64,000 nucleotides of DNA. Source: Paroedura picta (taxonomy: Eukaryota; Chordata; Lepidosauria; Squamata; Gekkonidae). The notes under the pieces are model-generated. The model had not been told where the DNA came from, searched no databases, and was given only the letters and a program-made list of their open reading frames with translations. Positions 34,510-45,399 of this stretch are shown piece by piece. The translations under genes and the position numbers were made by a program. How positions within the stretch are numbered: the stretch's first letter is position 1; every line of letters starts with the position of its first letter. The DNA lies in assembly GCF_049243985.1 (NCBI RefSeq), contig NC_135379.1, forward strand, positions 16,824,001 to 16,888,000, in the 5' to 3' direction.

Positions 34510-34720
34510 TGGTAACTGAATGGATCCTTGATAACCAGAGGCAGCACACCTCTGAATAAGTGCTAGGAGGCAGCAGCAGGGGTGGATCTCGAGGTCGATG
34601 CCTTGTTGACCTTTCAGGGTAAGTGGTTTGTTGCTGTATGAAACAGGATGTGGGACTCAATGGACCACTGGATCCGATAGAGTGGACTATTTAATGTTTT
34701 TTTATGTTCTTAATACTCAG
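34510..34720 (+). repeat. Interspersed repeat (same family as 26630-26850)
   Basis: CTCTGAATAAGTGCTAGGAG, GCAGCAGCAGGGGTGGATCT and GACTCAATGGACCACTGGAT…AGAGTGGA keep the block order of that family with many changes. Confidence 0.5.
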
Positions 34721-35191
34721 GGATATCCTCTTTACTGTCGTATCATTAAAGGCAGTAGCAGTCTGTCCACTTGGAAATGTCATAATCCGGGCATAGATTT
34801 AAAAAAAAAAAAGCCAAATGTATTTAGAAGTGGCCTGCCAGCTGAACTTTGTGGTTCCACCAAATAGATGTTGCGTTAAAGTCTCTTTCGAAATTTAATT
34901 ACACGGTTAGAATTCTAAAGCCACATATTCCATCCCTGCCCCACTGACCTCATGAGCCCTTCAATTTGCAGTGCTACATCCAATTGACTTCACTGTCAAT
35001 GGAAATGAAGCAGTGGTCTCAGTATTTCACCTGCACTATCCAGTCTTAAATAATCACTGTTTCAAGGACTTCACTGTTAATACCTTTTGGCACTGCTCTG
35101 AGGCCGGCTACCATATGAAGCTGAAGTAAACCCTCTGGGCGCTAGGACAAATTGCTTTTTGACAACTGTATCTTATTCTATATGTATCTTT

Positions 35192-35192
35192 T

Positions 35193-35252
<60 letters not shown>
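35192..35252 (+). repeat. (TAG)n microsatellite
   Basis: About 20 units of GTA/TAG, directly beside the A/G-rich tail of a SINE. It probably grew from the SINE's own simple tail. Confidence 0.95.
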
Positions 35253-35257
35253 ATAGA

Positions 35258-35552
35258 AGCAAGAGGAGGGAGTTGGTTCTTATATGCTGCTTTTCTCTAC
35301 CCAAAGGCTTAAAGCAGCTTACAATCACTTTCCCTTCCTCTCCCCACAACAGACACCCTGTGAGGGAGGTGAGGCTGAGAAAGCCTTGATATTATTGCTT
35401 GGTCAGAACAGCTCTATCAATGCTGTGGCGAGCCCAAGGCCACCTAGCTGGCTGCAGGGGGAGGAGGAGCAGGGAATCAAACTATGTAGCAGCCAATCTG
35501 GTATTGTGACTGCTTGGTAAGGACTAGCCACTAGTCCTGCTTCTCTGACAGA
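35258..35552 (-). mobile_element. tRNA-derived squamate SINE (family 1), copy 3
   Basis: Tail and core match the other copies (GAGTTGGTTCTTATATGCTG, CCCCACAACAGACACCCTGT, CAGAACAGCTCTATCAATGC). The head half, at 35470-35550, is diverged, with the B-box region changed to GAATCAAACTATGTAGC. Confidence 0.85.
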
Positions 35553-35559
35553 ATGTTCT

Positions 35560-36925
35560 GAATATGTCTGTCTCAGAATGAATAAAAGGTTAGAATAGAA
35601 TAAACACATGTAAGACTCCTGCTTATTTTTGCTTTGACAGACTAACAGCAGACCTCTTTTGACAGGGTTACCAATGTAGGCAATGTTGATATGACAATGC
35701 CATGAGGGGCAATGATTACAGGCAGGGTCCCAAACTAGGAAACCTCTTAAAAATGACAATAATTTATGTTCTTAAAGGACTTAAAATAAAGCTGACACAG
35801 ACAATCTTGCAAGAATTGATGCGTATAGCCTCTTTTCCAACTGGCAGTGGCTGGTATCTTCTTGAAGCTGCAAAATAGCTCACAGAGGCCCTGGCAGTGA
35901 CCACAGGGGATTGAAAAGAGGATGTTGCCTCAGAGGCATCAGAGATCTGAAACCATGTTCCAGAAGAGTGATCCAGCCTGTACCACCTTGATCATTTAAC
36001 AACAGATGGAACTGCCACCTTGGTCTCTGTTGCTCTTTTGCAGCCACCAACTCCGAGAGTCAGAGAACTCAAGAAGCTAGGCCATTTCCACCTAGTCCAT
36101 CATCGCTGACAACAACCCACCAGGAACCCGTACGTCCTTGTTTGTTTCTCATACTATGGATTCTCCCAAAGAACCAATCACCAGTATCACAAGCTGCTTT
36201 TTAAAAGTTTAAGACTCTACTTCCATGGCATATAGAGTAGCGTCTTGGGCTAATTGTATAATATTTCCTGTTTGCTGACATGACAGAGACATTACCCTTA
36301 TTGGAAATGATAGCTCATGGTTAGAGTAATGACCAGTCTAGCCTTCTGAAGGTCTCACGCGGCATTTTAAGCTGTGTCGCCACTTCAACATAAGGGTAAG
36401 CTAACCCACAGCTCACAAATATTCCAAGATAATCAGAAAACAGGCCAAAAAATTCTACTGATTCCTGTGACTATTCTTTGTCTACAGAAGGAAAACAGAC
36501 TAAGCCCCAAAAAGAACAAAAGTAGGGATCAGTGTGAACTTTGTTGCGCCAGCAGCCTGCATTTCTAGGAAAAAACAAATATGTAGAGCTCAGACAGTAT
36601 TTATCTTTCTAACATAATGTGGGGGGAAAATACCACCACTGAGAGATGTAACCATTGAAGCATACTGGACCCCAAAGTAGATGACACAGAGAACTGTTCG
36701 TACTGAACTTAGGACAACACAGCAGAATCTTGTGACTATGTAACAGACATTCTCCAGCAGCCCCCTCCATACCAATCAAGGGCAAAGAAAACTGTATGGG
36801 TCACAAAAAAACCTAATCAAGGGCCACTGAGTCGCATTCTGAATTTTAGAGGCATTTTTAATTTAGTCACTGCTACATAGAGCTACGCTGCTGTATAATC
36901 TGTTATTGAATGGTGTGGGCAGAAG
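35560..36925. other. No gene seen
   Basis: No exon, RNA gene or confident repeat recognised. Confidence 0.5.
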
Positions 36926-36929
36926 CAAT

Positions 36930-37110
36930 ATGCAGGGTTGAAAAATATACACAGGAGGGAGGGCCTATGAGGGAACGCAAGCAAAAACAGGTAAGTTTTC
37001 ACCTGTTGGTGAAAGAGAATGATAGAGGGATAGAGACAGGTCTCCTTGGAGGGAATTCTATAATTTTGGTGCCAGAACCAAAAAGGCCTTTCCATGTAGA
37101 CTCAGGGGCA
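36930..37110. repeat. Interspersed repeat, family unassigned (cf. 7740-7980)
   Basis: GGTAAGTTTTCACCTGTTGG, GGAGGGAATTCTATAATTTT and CCAAAAAGGCCTTTCC resemble the dispersed repeat at 7740-7980. The superfamily is unknown. Confidence 0.4.
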
Positions 37111-37925
37111 CCCAAAACAGGGCTCCAAAGATGGCAATTCTGGTTATGGGAGTAGATGGTCCTTCTCTCACTATCAGAACATGGTTTTAAAATCCTACCA
37201 AAGTTTGTCAAATATAACTGAAACTCTCCTCCATCAATACCTGTCTCAGTGCATAATGAAAAATCCCCAACTCACCATGAAGTCTGTTTATCCTGTTCTC
37301 CTGATCACAAGGTTCAAGATGGACTCCTCAAGTCAGGCTCAAGTGGTACTTTTTTTGATTGGTTCAGAATTCCTCCACCAGTATCTCTCGTGATTGATTA
37401 GCCTCTTAATATACTGCCACTGCCTAGTTCTGCACTTCATTTCCGTCTCAGACACTTTCTGCCCCTTCATAAAGCTTCTAATGGGGTCTTTATCTCTCTC
37501 ATCATTGCCCTGCCTGTCTCCATCTGAAGGGACAAACGACTTTGTTGTTTTCCTCCAAATATCAACGCACCGTTTAGCCTCATTTCTTTCTGTTCAGTCA
37601 CCTGTATGTAACATTATGGTTATCAGCTGCATTTTTAGGGTGGCGGGAATATAAATCCAGAATGAATCAAAGCTTTTTTTCCCACTGTATGGTAATGAGG
37701 CTTTGCCGGCGAGGGAAAAATAATTGCAAAGTTGCTTTTGAAAGGTAACATTTAGATGATAAAACAGACTACTCTGGGGTGAGGTGCATCTTCCAGTGGT
37801 CTCATGTAGTATCCATTGGATCACACCTCTTTCCTTCTTCCCAGATCGCCTTAAGCCTCTTTCTACAGATCTCTTTTTGCAAGCACGGTTGGTAACTGTG
37901 TGAACCTATACTTCTGCTCTTATTT

Positions 37926-38203
37926 GAGAGCCAGTTTGGGATAGTGGTTAGAAGTGTGGACTTCTAATCTGGCATGCCGGGTTCGATTCTGCGCTCCCCC
38001 ACATGCAGCCAGCTGGATGACCTTGGGCTTGCCACGGCACTGATAAAACTGTTCTGGCCGAGCCGTGATATCAGGGCTCTCTCAGCCTCACCCACCTCAC
38101 AGGGTGTCTGTTGTGGGGAGAGGAAAGGGAAGGCGACTGTAAGCCGCTTTGAGCCTCCTTCGGGTAGAGAAAAGCGGCATATAAGAACCAACTCTTCTTC
38201 TTC
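37926..38203 (+). mobile_element. tRNA-derived squamate SINE (family 1), copy 4
   Basis: Full-length in plus orientation: head GAGCCAGTTTGGGATAGTGG, B box GGGTTCGATTC, core CTGGATGACCTTGGGCTTGC, tail AGCCGCTTTGAGCCTCCTTC and AAGAACCAACTCTTCTTCTT. It is immediately followed by a 5S-derived SINE in the other orientation. Confidence 0.93.
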
Positions 38204-38224
38204 CAATCTGCAGAATTGTGGCAT

Positions 38225-38465
38225 GGTGAGTGGAAAATGCCATCAAGTCACAGCCAACTCGTGGCAACCCTGCAGGGGTTTCAAGGCAAGAGATGACATA
38301 AATAGAGGTATTTTGCCATTGCCTGCCTCTGCACAGCAACCCTGGACTACTTTGGTGGTCCCCCATCCAATTACTAACCAGGGCCAACCCTGCTTAGCTA
38401 CTGAGACATGACAAAATAGGCCTAGCCTGAGCCATCTTGAACAGGGGCTATGTGTCTGGAGGGAC
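38225..38465 (-). mobile_element. 5S-rRNA-derived SINE (5S-Sauria type), copy 1
   Basis: On the minus strand the head carries GTAGCTAAGCAGGGTTGGCC and CTGGTTAGTAATTGGATGGG, clear matches to 5S rRNA ('aagctaagcagggtcgggcctggttagtacttggatggg'), including its internal promoter region. The body has GAGGCAGGCAATGGCAAAAT, and the tail reads GGTTGCCACGAGTTGGCTGT. Known 5S-Sauria SINEs in lizards have this plan. Confidence 0.88.
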
Positions 38466-39441
38466 ACACAAATAGGACCTTTCCTGTTTATTTCTTTTCC
38501 TTTTTATTGTAATTCTGAGCTTTTTAGTTTCACCCATTTTTGTTGCTGGTATTTCTCATCCATTTGTTTAATGCAACTTACATATGATACACTAGTTATA
38601 GAAGAATAATAATAGTAAAATTCTGTAAATCCAGTTGAAAACATCTGTGCAAGAGAGCATACAGTGGTACAGAAAGAAAAAGCAGAGCTTCTAAATTTGG
38701 TTGAATGGGCACATATGCATTTGACATCATGGTTACCATACACCTGTTCACATACGAATTTGCAGAGGCCAGGTCATATACCAGCTTATACACGCACTGC
38801 AAAGTTGCTGGTTTTTCTTCTTCTTCAATGCAGCAACGTAATCACTGCAGACCTGCCTAGGAAAGTCCAACTTCTGTGGGTGGCCTAGGTTCTCTGGATG
38901 GATTTATCAGACAGGCATAACATGCTTTTTGAAAAATTGACTCATTAGATCCACGGCCTTCGGCATTAATGAATCAATACAGCTAAGTCTGATAAAACAT
39001 CTTTGCTCTGGCTTCCTTAAGTTTAATTTAACCTCGAGATAAAATGAAAGCTGGATGGACATAAATATTATCTCGCTATAGTCCAATCCGCTAAAAGTCA
39101 TTATAGGGCATTACCCTCATTCAGTCAAGGAGGACAGCGCCTGTGAAAGAGAAAGACAGATGCTGCTGGCTAGCGGTTTCCTAGTCTTGTTTTCTAACCC
39201 TCTGGAGTTTAAGCATAATTAATATGCAAAGCCTTCATGTTCTAGTAGTTTTGGGAATTTTTTGCGCAAAACATTTCATTCTGTGCTCACTGGAAGCAAC
39301 GGAGTTATTCCTATTGTAGCAACGATGCGTCTTTCTGCCAAGCCACAGGGCTGGCTGTTGCTGAAGGACAGCATTCCATTCCAGTGCAAGTCCCTCTCAT
39401 GCAAAGGACCTAGCCAGTTGACTGGGGAAAGTCCTGATCTA

Positions 39442-39442
<1 letters not shown>

Positions 39443-39472
<30 letters not shown>
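39443..39472 (+). repeat. (CA)n microsatellite
   Basis: About 15 uninterrupted CA units. Confidence 0.95.
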
Positions 39473-39473
<1 letters not shown>

Positions 39474-39479
39474 CACAGA

Positions 39480-41420
39480 CAGCTCTGCTGGAAGCGACTC
39501 TCTTACACATTGTGACAAATGTATTTTTTGTACTATGAAGGGCAAATCTGGATGAAATGGCTGGCTAGCAGTGATACAACCACTTATCTTCTCCTCCAAC
39601 AAGTAAAACAGGGTACTTCTAAACATACTCTCCAGGGTCACAGGACTGTCAAGCTTCCGTTACGTCTAACATTGCGTTTCAATCTAAAGAAATGTATTTG
39701 CACAGCCCCATCAGAGTTGGGTCCTCAAATGCTGGTGCAGGGACAGGCTGTACATCCCAATATGGAGAAGAAAGTCTGGGTATTCAGAAGGTATAGGGAA
39801 CAGGATGTGCTTATGATGCATTTCATTTCACCCAACAAAATGTAAATTCCAAAATGTCTCTTAGAACACAAACACCATGCCAATAGTTTGGTGCTCTAGC
39901 ATCAGAATGAGCAAACTCGTTGTTTTTTTTGACTGATATAGCATCTTTAAAAGACTTGGGTCTCAGACAGGTTTTTGGTGCAATCTTGCCTAATTCTCAT
40001 CCCCTCTTCAACTGCTGTCCCACATAGCTTTTGCTCATGTACATCCATGAGCTCCAGCATAGCCATAAGTGGTTTAAAGGGACTCTCTTCACCTCTTATC
40101 ATCTGTAGAAAAGTTCTTTGGGTCCAACCCAGTGTTATTGACTGCTCATGGAATGGAACATATATGAAGAATATGGTTCTAGGGTCATAGCACAATGTAG
40201 GTTTCATATAAAGTAACACAAAGGAATGGCTGGCTAACCCCTGGGATGTAGCATTTACATTAACAGGAGTTCTTCTGTCTTCTTTTCTGGTTAGATTTTG
40301 TTGATTTTTCTTCTTGATGGTTTCATGTTGATAGTTCACTTCTAACTTGTATACCATAATTTTTTATTGAATAAGCAGCTTTAGTTTGCATTGTTAAAGA
40401 AAACTTTGCAGGATAAATAAATATCCCCAGGTAAGGATACATGACCTCTTTGAGGACAGCACCCACTGCACGCCAAGAATGGCTGAAAGTGTACACATAT
40501 TTCAAAGGGAAAGAAGCTGTGGAGCAAAGCTCCTTTCTTCTTTTCTAATTTTATTTATTTAACCAAAGGTTCACTCGTCTGTTGCTCATGCATGAATTCC
40601 ATTCCTGAATGCTACAAGGATGGTTCTAAACTACTACACAGTCATTTAGGGGATATAGATTTTTCTGCTTTGCACCTTTTCCATAAATATCTTCATCCAA
40701 ATTGTTTGTTGTGATAAGGCCCAATGTTCAGGTATGAATGTTCATGGCCCCTTTTTGCCCATGAGTTGTAAAAGCTGTAGACTAAAGGAGGATTTTTTTT
40801 GTTTTTGTTTTTACTTTAATGGACTTTCTAAACAGCAAATTACTAAAAGTTGAACCAGAGAATGGACATGACCCTTTTGTATGTATTTGGCCTCTGGCAC
40901 TTATCTGGCAAGTTGATTTTCCAAGGTCAGCTTCTACTCCTGGGTGCAAATCAGTTCTCTGTTCTTCAGCCAGGTGCCTCAAGCTGTTGAAATGGTACTA
41001 TTTGCATAGGATTGTTATAGGCCTCTGCTATAGATTTTGCTGAATTAGACATTGTTCAGAGGTACTGAACAAAACTCAAAAGGAATACATTTTGCTGCTA
41101 TTAGTACAGCTAATCCAACTCACCCGGAATTTAAATTTTAACAGCATGGTGGTAAAAGGGCCTTCACATCATCTGTATAGCAAGTTTCCTACATGACTTG
41201 GATCCCTTGTGTGAAACAGTCTCAAGAAAGCTATTACATAGGACCCTACACACCTACAAAAACAATGGAAATAAGCTAGAAATACAGATGCCTTGGTATT
41301 GCTGCCTGTACTGCATTCTATAGCTCCCAAAGGTTTTTGCACACCATTTTAGCAAATGGGTTACTTAGTTGTCAGATTGCACTTGTGTTGTAAAAGATAC
41401 GAATTTTTAAAATTTGGAAT
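39480..41420. other. No gene seen
   Basis: Two minus-strand open frames (39947-40357, 136 codons; 40323-40505, 60 codons) overlap slightly and contain no recognised domain. Their length is near the chance limit for a window this size. No repeat was recognised. Confidence 0.45.
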
Positions 41421-41424
41421 GGTC

Positions 41425-41640
41425 AATATTTCCAAGAATTCAAGAAGAGCCTTGCTGTATTGGACCAGTAGTTCAACTAGACCAACATTCTGTCTCACAC
41501 AAGTTCCTCTGGATGTCCAATAACTGGACATAGAGACTGGGACCTTCCCCATATGTTGCCTCCTGACTATGGGATCCAGAAGTTGACTGCTCTGAATGTG
41601 GAAGGTCCCCTCTGTCATCATGACTAGTTGCTACTGAAAA
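41425..41640 (+). repeat. Interspersed repeat (same family as 26630-26850)
   Basis: GAGCCTTGCTGTATTGGACC, CTAGACCAACATTCTGTCTC, TTGCCTCCTGACTATGGGAT and CTCTGTCATCATGACTAGTT follow the order seen at 51845-52075. Confidence 0.7.
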
Positions 41641-41652
41641 ACCTATGATCCA

Positions 41653-41654
41653 CT

Positions 41655-41745
<91 letters not shown>
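41653..41745 (+). repeat. (CTTT)n microsatellite
   Basis: About 22 perfect CTTT units, a pure pyrimidine tract of roughly 90 bp. The minus-strand frame through it (Lys-Glu-Arg-Lys repeats) is spurious. Confidence 0.97.
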
Positions 41746-41799
41746 AAAGCTAGTTTTATGAGTAAAAGAGGTTGACGGGCAAGGTGGCATACGGGCCAA

Positions 41800-42440
41800 T
41801 TGATACGTGAGTCTTTTTCTTTGGTATCAAAGAGGCCACAGCTTTATTAACTAACATGATCTGAGGGTTAGCCTGACATGAGAAAGAGTAACCCCCACAC
41901 AGCCATCTGACTGCTGACATTGGCTCAAAGGGTGCCCTGGGTCCCCCTCTCTCCTAGCCAGGAGGAAGGATCCCTTGCCCCTTGATACCCTCCTCTGGGA
42001 GGAAGGCAGTCAAATGGTTGCTGGGTGTCCACCTCATCCAACCATCCCTTCCTCCTGGCTCCGAGCCCCTGACCTTCCCAGCTGGGTAAAGCCACGCTCG
42101 GTGTTAGCTGGTCTCTTACAGAGACCCCCAACTCCAGGGTCCAAGTACGCAAACTGGTCCCTGATCAAAATACTCCATCTCATGCCCCTATTCCGCAAAT
42201 GTGACAAATAAACAGCAAACCGAAACCATTACAACAGGATGGTAGGGTGGGCAGCTGTCTCCTGGCTGTCCTGCAGTGAAAGGGGTGAGCTCCCACATGT
42301 GGCACCTTAAATAGACGCCCCTCCGGGGTCCGCCCGTTACGCTGCCGCCCGAGCGCACCTCCATCAGGTGCCCACATTCATGCCATGCCTGATGCAGTTG
42401 CATCTCTATTGGCCCCGCCCACCACTGCAGCCTCTGGTAA
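41800..42440 (-). mobile_element. Candidate solo LTR fossil (same family as 16810-17520)
   Basis: On the minus strand CTATTTAAGGTGCC (about 42303-42316) is followed about 465 bp later by TTAATAAAGCTGTGGCC (about 41833-41849), the same promoter and polyadenylation motif pair and spacing as at 16810-17520. GC-rich non-coding sequence lies between. Ends are approximate and the family is undetermined. Confidence 0.42.
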
Positions 42441-42816
42441 GCTTGCAACCGCTTTTTAATTTTTGAATTTTGTTTTGCACATTAATGTGTGTGTATGTGT
42501 ATGTAAGCGCACACATGTGCTCACACACACGCTTGTCTCTTCTTGCCAAAAGCCATAAGGATATTTTAATGAGTATTGTTGAATTTGCATGAATACCCAG
42601 CCTGACAATTTCATTAAAACCAGATGTTGCACAGAGGCAGTTCAATTGCAATTTACAACTTCATGTCATCTAGGATCAAAAAAGGTTTGGGTCGTTCTTG
42701 TTTATAAACAGCCAAAGGAGAGATTTAAAAGTTGAAGCCGGAAAATGGGCAAGATTCCCCATGCTTTGTTCCATACTGGGGTTTGCTTTCTGTACACAAT
42801 GAAATACTTCACTTAC

Positions 42817-42913
42817 GTTCTTGGCAATTTCCTCTTTGAAAGGATGCATGAAACAGCAACCGCAATTTCAATCAACAGCAAAGCTAATCCAACACTCAAC
42901 CCAGTCCAAATAT
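42817..42913 (-). CDS. Transmembrane exon, candidate 3' exon of MALRD1
   Basis: On the minus strand TTGCTTGTCTTTGCAG (a good pyrimidine tract and AG) precedes a 97-nt segment ending AGAAC, followed by the consensus donor GTAAGT (42816-42811). Only one of three frames is open. It begins with the last two bases of a codon, then IWTGLSVGLALLLIEIAVAV, SCIL, then SKRKLPR, and ends two bases into the next codon. That is a single hydrophobic helix of about 20 residues followed by a basic stop-transfer, the typical membrane-anchor exon of a type I protein. MALRD1 (MAM and LDL-receptor class A domain protein, DIET1, an intestinal regulator of FGF19/bile acid) is such a protein and lies directly upstream of PLXDC2, same orientation, in human. 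Strand and order agree here. I could not identify neighbouring extracellular (LDLa, MAM, EGF) exons or the tail exon, so the gene name is inference; the exon itself is better supported. Confidence 0.55.
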
Positions 42914-43344
42914 CTGCAAAGACAAGCAAGTGAATGTGATAAATAAGCAAACAAACACGGCCTACTAAATCTCCTGAAGTTATTTAATTGATTTTTAAAA
43001 TGAGCCCACCATTTTTGAAGAAACCAGAAAATGCAGTCAAAGGAGGCCTAACTTTTATGTGGCAACGGTTTCCTTTCCATTCTTCCTCACATCTGAGGAC
43101 AAAGAGAAAAAATGTTATGGGAATGATGAAAGGAGAAATTCTAAGAATGGTTTTGCATGAATCGGAGCATCATGGAATACAAATCAAGATGGAATGTGGG
43201 AGCACGAGGGAGGAGGCAATACTTCTAGTTTGCTTCCATTTTATTTTGTAAGTTGTTATACTTCTCAGTGGGCCTAATTTTGTTGCAGTTAATTATCCTT
43301 TTCTTTATTTGATGACACTTAAATGGCATTTGGGAAGATATGGA

Positions 43345-43515
43345 ATGGTATAGCATAGTCCGCTCTCATCTGATCTCAAGAGCTAAGCCATGCCAGTACT
43401 TAGATGGGAGACCACCAAGGAAGGCTTGCGAAGAAAGGCCATGGCAAATTACCACTGAATCACGTTCCTGGAACACCTTACGGAGTCACCATGTGGACAT
43501 GACCACATTTTGCAC
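43345..43515 (+). mobile_element. 5S-rRNA-derived SINE, copy 2 (plus orientation)
   Basis: TCTCATCTGATCTCAAGAGC, TAAGCCATGCCAGTACTTAG and ATGGGAGACCACCAAGGAAG follow 5S rRNA ('tctcgtctgatctcggaagctaagc…agtacttggatgggagacc'). The tail region reads GGAGTCACCATGTGGACATG. It is the only copy in the window in plus orientation. Confidence 0.87.
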
Positions 43516-43559
43516 ATACACATATGCTTTGTAATGTCATTTGCACACCATTTATATGT

Positions 43560-43870
43560 TACACTAGGGACAAAGCCCGTTGCATTCAGCAATACAATGG
43601 CCACTAGACTGGGGGGCGGAATGGAAGAACTCTGTGGATTGCCTCTCCCTTCCCCCATGACATGGAAAGGCTGCAGGCTGGAGGTCCCTGGGCTGGGAAC
43701 TCACTGGCAGGGGCAGTTCTCACGCGGCAGGGATCTGCAGCCTTGGAGGGAAGTGGAAGGAGGAGGCGGTGGTCAGGGGGTAGGGGATGGAAGGCAATTG
43801 GCTGGTTGTTGGACAGACAGGAAAGCCGGTTGGAGGAGGAGGAGGCACTCGGGTTGGACAGCTGCCCTGT
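43560..43870 (+). repeat. GC-rich interspersed repeat with a terminal hairpin (cf. 47842-48470)
   Basis: It opens with ACAAAGCCCGTTGCATTCAG and CAATACAATGG, a small hairpin around 'CCGTTG…CAATGG', then a GC-rich body with few features. The copy at 47842 starts in the same way. Class unknown. Confidence 0.5.
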
Positions 43871-44059
43871 GTGGGTGTTAAGTGCTGAGTGGCACTTAAG
43901 CTATGAGACCAGCTCCACCTCCAAGCCCTTACCAGAAATATTAAGTGGAACAGATGGCACTGATATGAACATCACACAAAAAATGTATTCACTGTATTTG
44001 AAATCATTCCCTGTGATAAAAGAGAAACGACACACGCACAAACATACTGTCTCCTCCCT

Positions 44060-44245
44060 TGAATCGACACCTCTTTAGGACAGTTTTAAAGTCAGATCTC
44101 CCCATTCTTCAGGGAGCTCAGAAAGGCATAAATAATTCTTTCCATATCCATTATTCCTCTTATCAACAGAGTAAGCTACAGTGGGGTAACAGAGTTTGTG
44201 ACTTACATAAGGTCATACAGTGGCCATGGCTGAGGGCCAAAACAG
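44060..44245 (-). mobile_element. CORE/MIR-like SINE fragment
   Basis: In reverse, GCCATGGCCACTGTATGACC, TTATGTAAGTCAC and CTCTGTTACCCCACTGTAGC keep the order of a CORE SINE core ('gctgggtgacctt…gtcac…'). Confidence 0.5.
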
Positions 44246-44595
44246 ACATCCCTGAAACTGATCCAGGGACACAGCTGCAGTGTGGCAGGATGGGGCCCTC
44301 CTCTCCATGACATCTCATGTGCCAACTCGGTCCCAGTGATGCTTTTCTGGCACGTGAAAAGGCAGAATCAGAGTACTAGTCTTTAAAACAGTGGAGATGT
44401 CCCTGGGTTGCATCCAGGGACAAGGTCATGTCTAGCTTGGCCTTGAATTAGAATTTGAGATGTGATTCCAACTCTAAAAGATCCCAGTCTGCCACGTCTA
44501 CATGGAGCTCTCCTTTCCTTTGACCTATAGTGGCTGATGCTGAGCAAAGACCCTTATATCTTAGAATGGCTGCCTGAAGACTCTGTGCCCTGGGA

Positions 44596-44725
44596 CAGGG
44601 GTAGTCAACCTGTGGTCCTCCAGATGTCCATGGACTACAATTCCCATGAGCCCCTGCCAGCATGCAGGGGCTCATGGGAATTATAGTCCATGGACATCTG
44701 GAGGACCACAGGCTGACTACACCTG
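44596..44725. mobile_element. Near-perfect palindromic hAT element with perfect TSD
   Basis: The left arm CAGGGGTAGTCAACCTGTGG TCCTCC is matched by the right arm GGAGGACCACAGGCTGACTA CACCTG with only a few mismatches over about 64 bp each; the centre is near 44660 (CAGCATGCAGG). A perfect 8-bp duplication CCCTGGGA flanks it (44588-44595 and 44726-44733). It should extrude as a cruciform or fold as a long hairpin in RNA. Same family as 238-370 and 4523-4596. Confidence 0.92.
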
Positions 44726-45399
44726 CCCTGGGACTTGATGTTTCTCATTTCTGTGCAAAATAATTTCAGAATTCTTCAGGAAAATTATTTCTTCAAGTAG
44801 CTTTCTCTATAAAAGACATATTTCATTGCAACACCAGTGTAATGGGCATACACCCAAATGTTTTAAATGATACAGGATTGTGCTACCAGGATTCTCAAAG
44901 GAACATTATCAGAAAGTGGGAAAATCTGGATGCACAAATTAAAGACAAAGAAACTGGGGGGAGGGGGAGTAGCAACCTCTGGGAAGCAAGAAACTGGCAA
45001 GAGAAGTAAGACAGCAGAATCTCAAGAGACTGGGTGGAACAGTGATGAAATTAGAGAAAGAATTACAGAGTGGTCTGAAAGGGAGGAGGAAGATGCAGAG
45101 AAATAAAGCACAGCACTGGAAGGAAAATAAACGAGATCTTTGATTCTCTATTTAAGTACTCCCTGTCTCCCAGCATTGTTACATACCATTAAAGCTAAGT
45201 GTTCCAAATGAATATCAGATTTGGGAACATCATCACTGGATTTGCAAACAGGAAGCAGGAACTGGATATCCGAAATGAATATTCAAAGTGTTGGGCGTGC
45301 ATTTTGGAACTGGACCATGAAGCCCAATTAAGCTGGCTATAGTAAACACACGTGCAATGTCCAATGTTGATTCCCATTTGCAAAAACCACACATCTACT

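Noticed and set aside
39947-40505. Two adjacent minus-strand frames (136 and 60 codons), considered as MALRD1 tail or a retrocopy
   Set aside because: No recognised similarity, no matching phase or splice acceptor to follow the exon at 42817-42913, and internal stops between the frames.
41473-41799. Minus-strand frame with Lys-Glu-Arg-Lys repeats
   Set aside because: It is translation of the (CTTT)n microsatellite.
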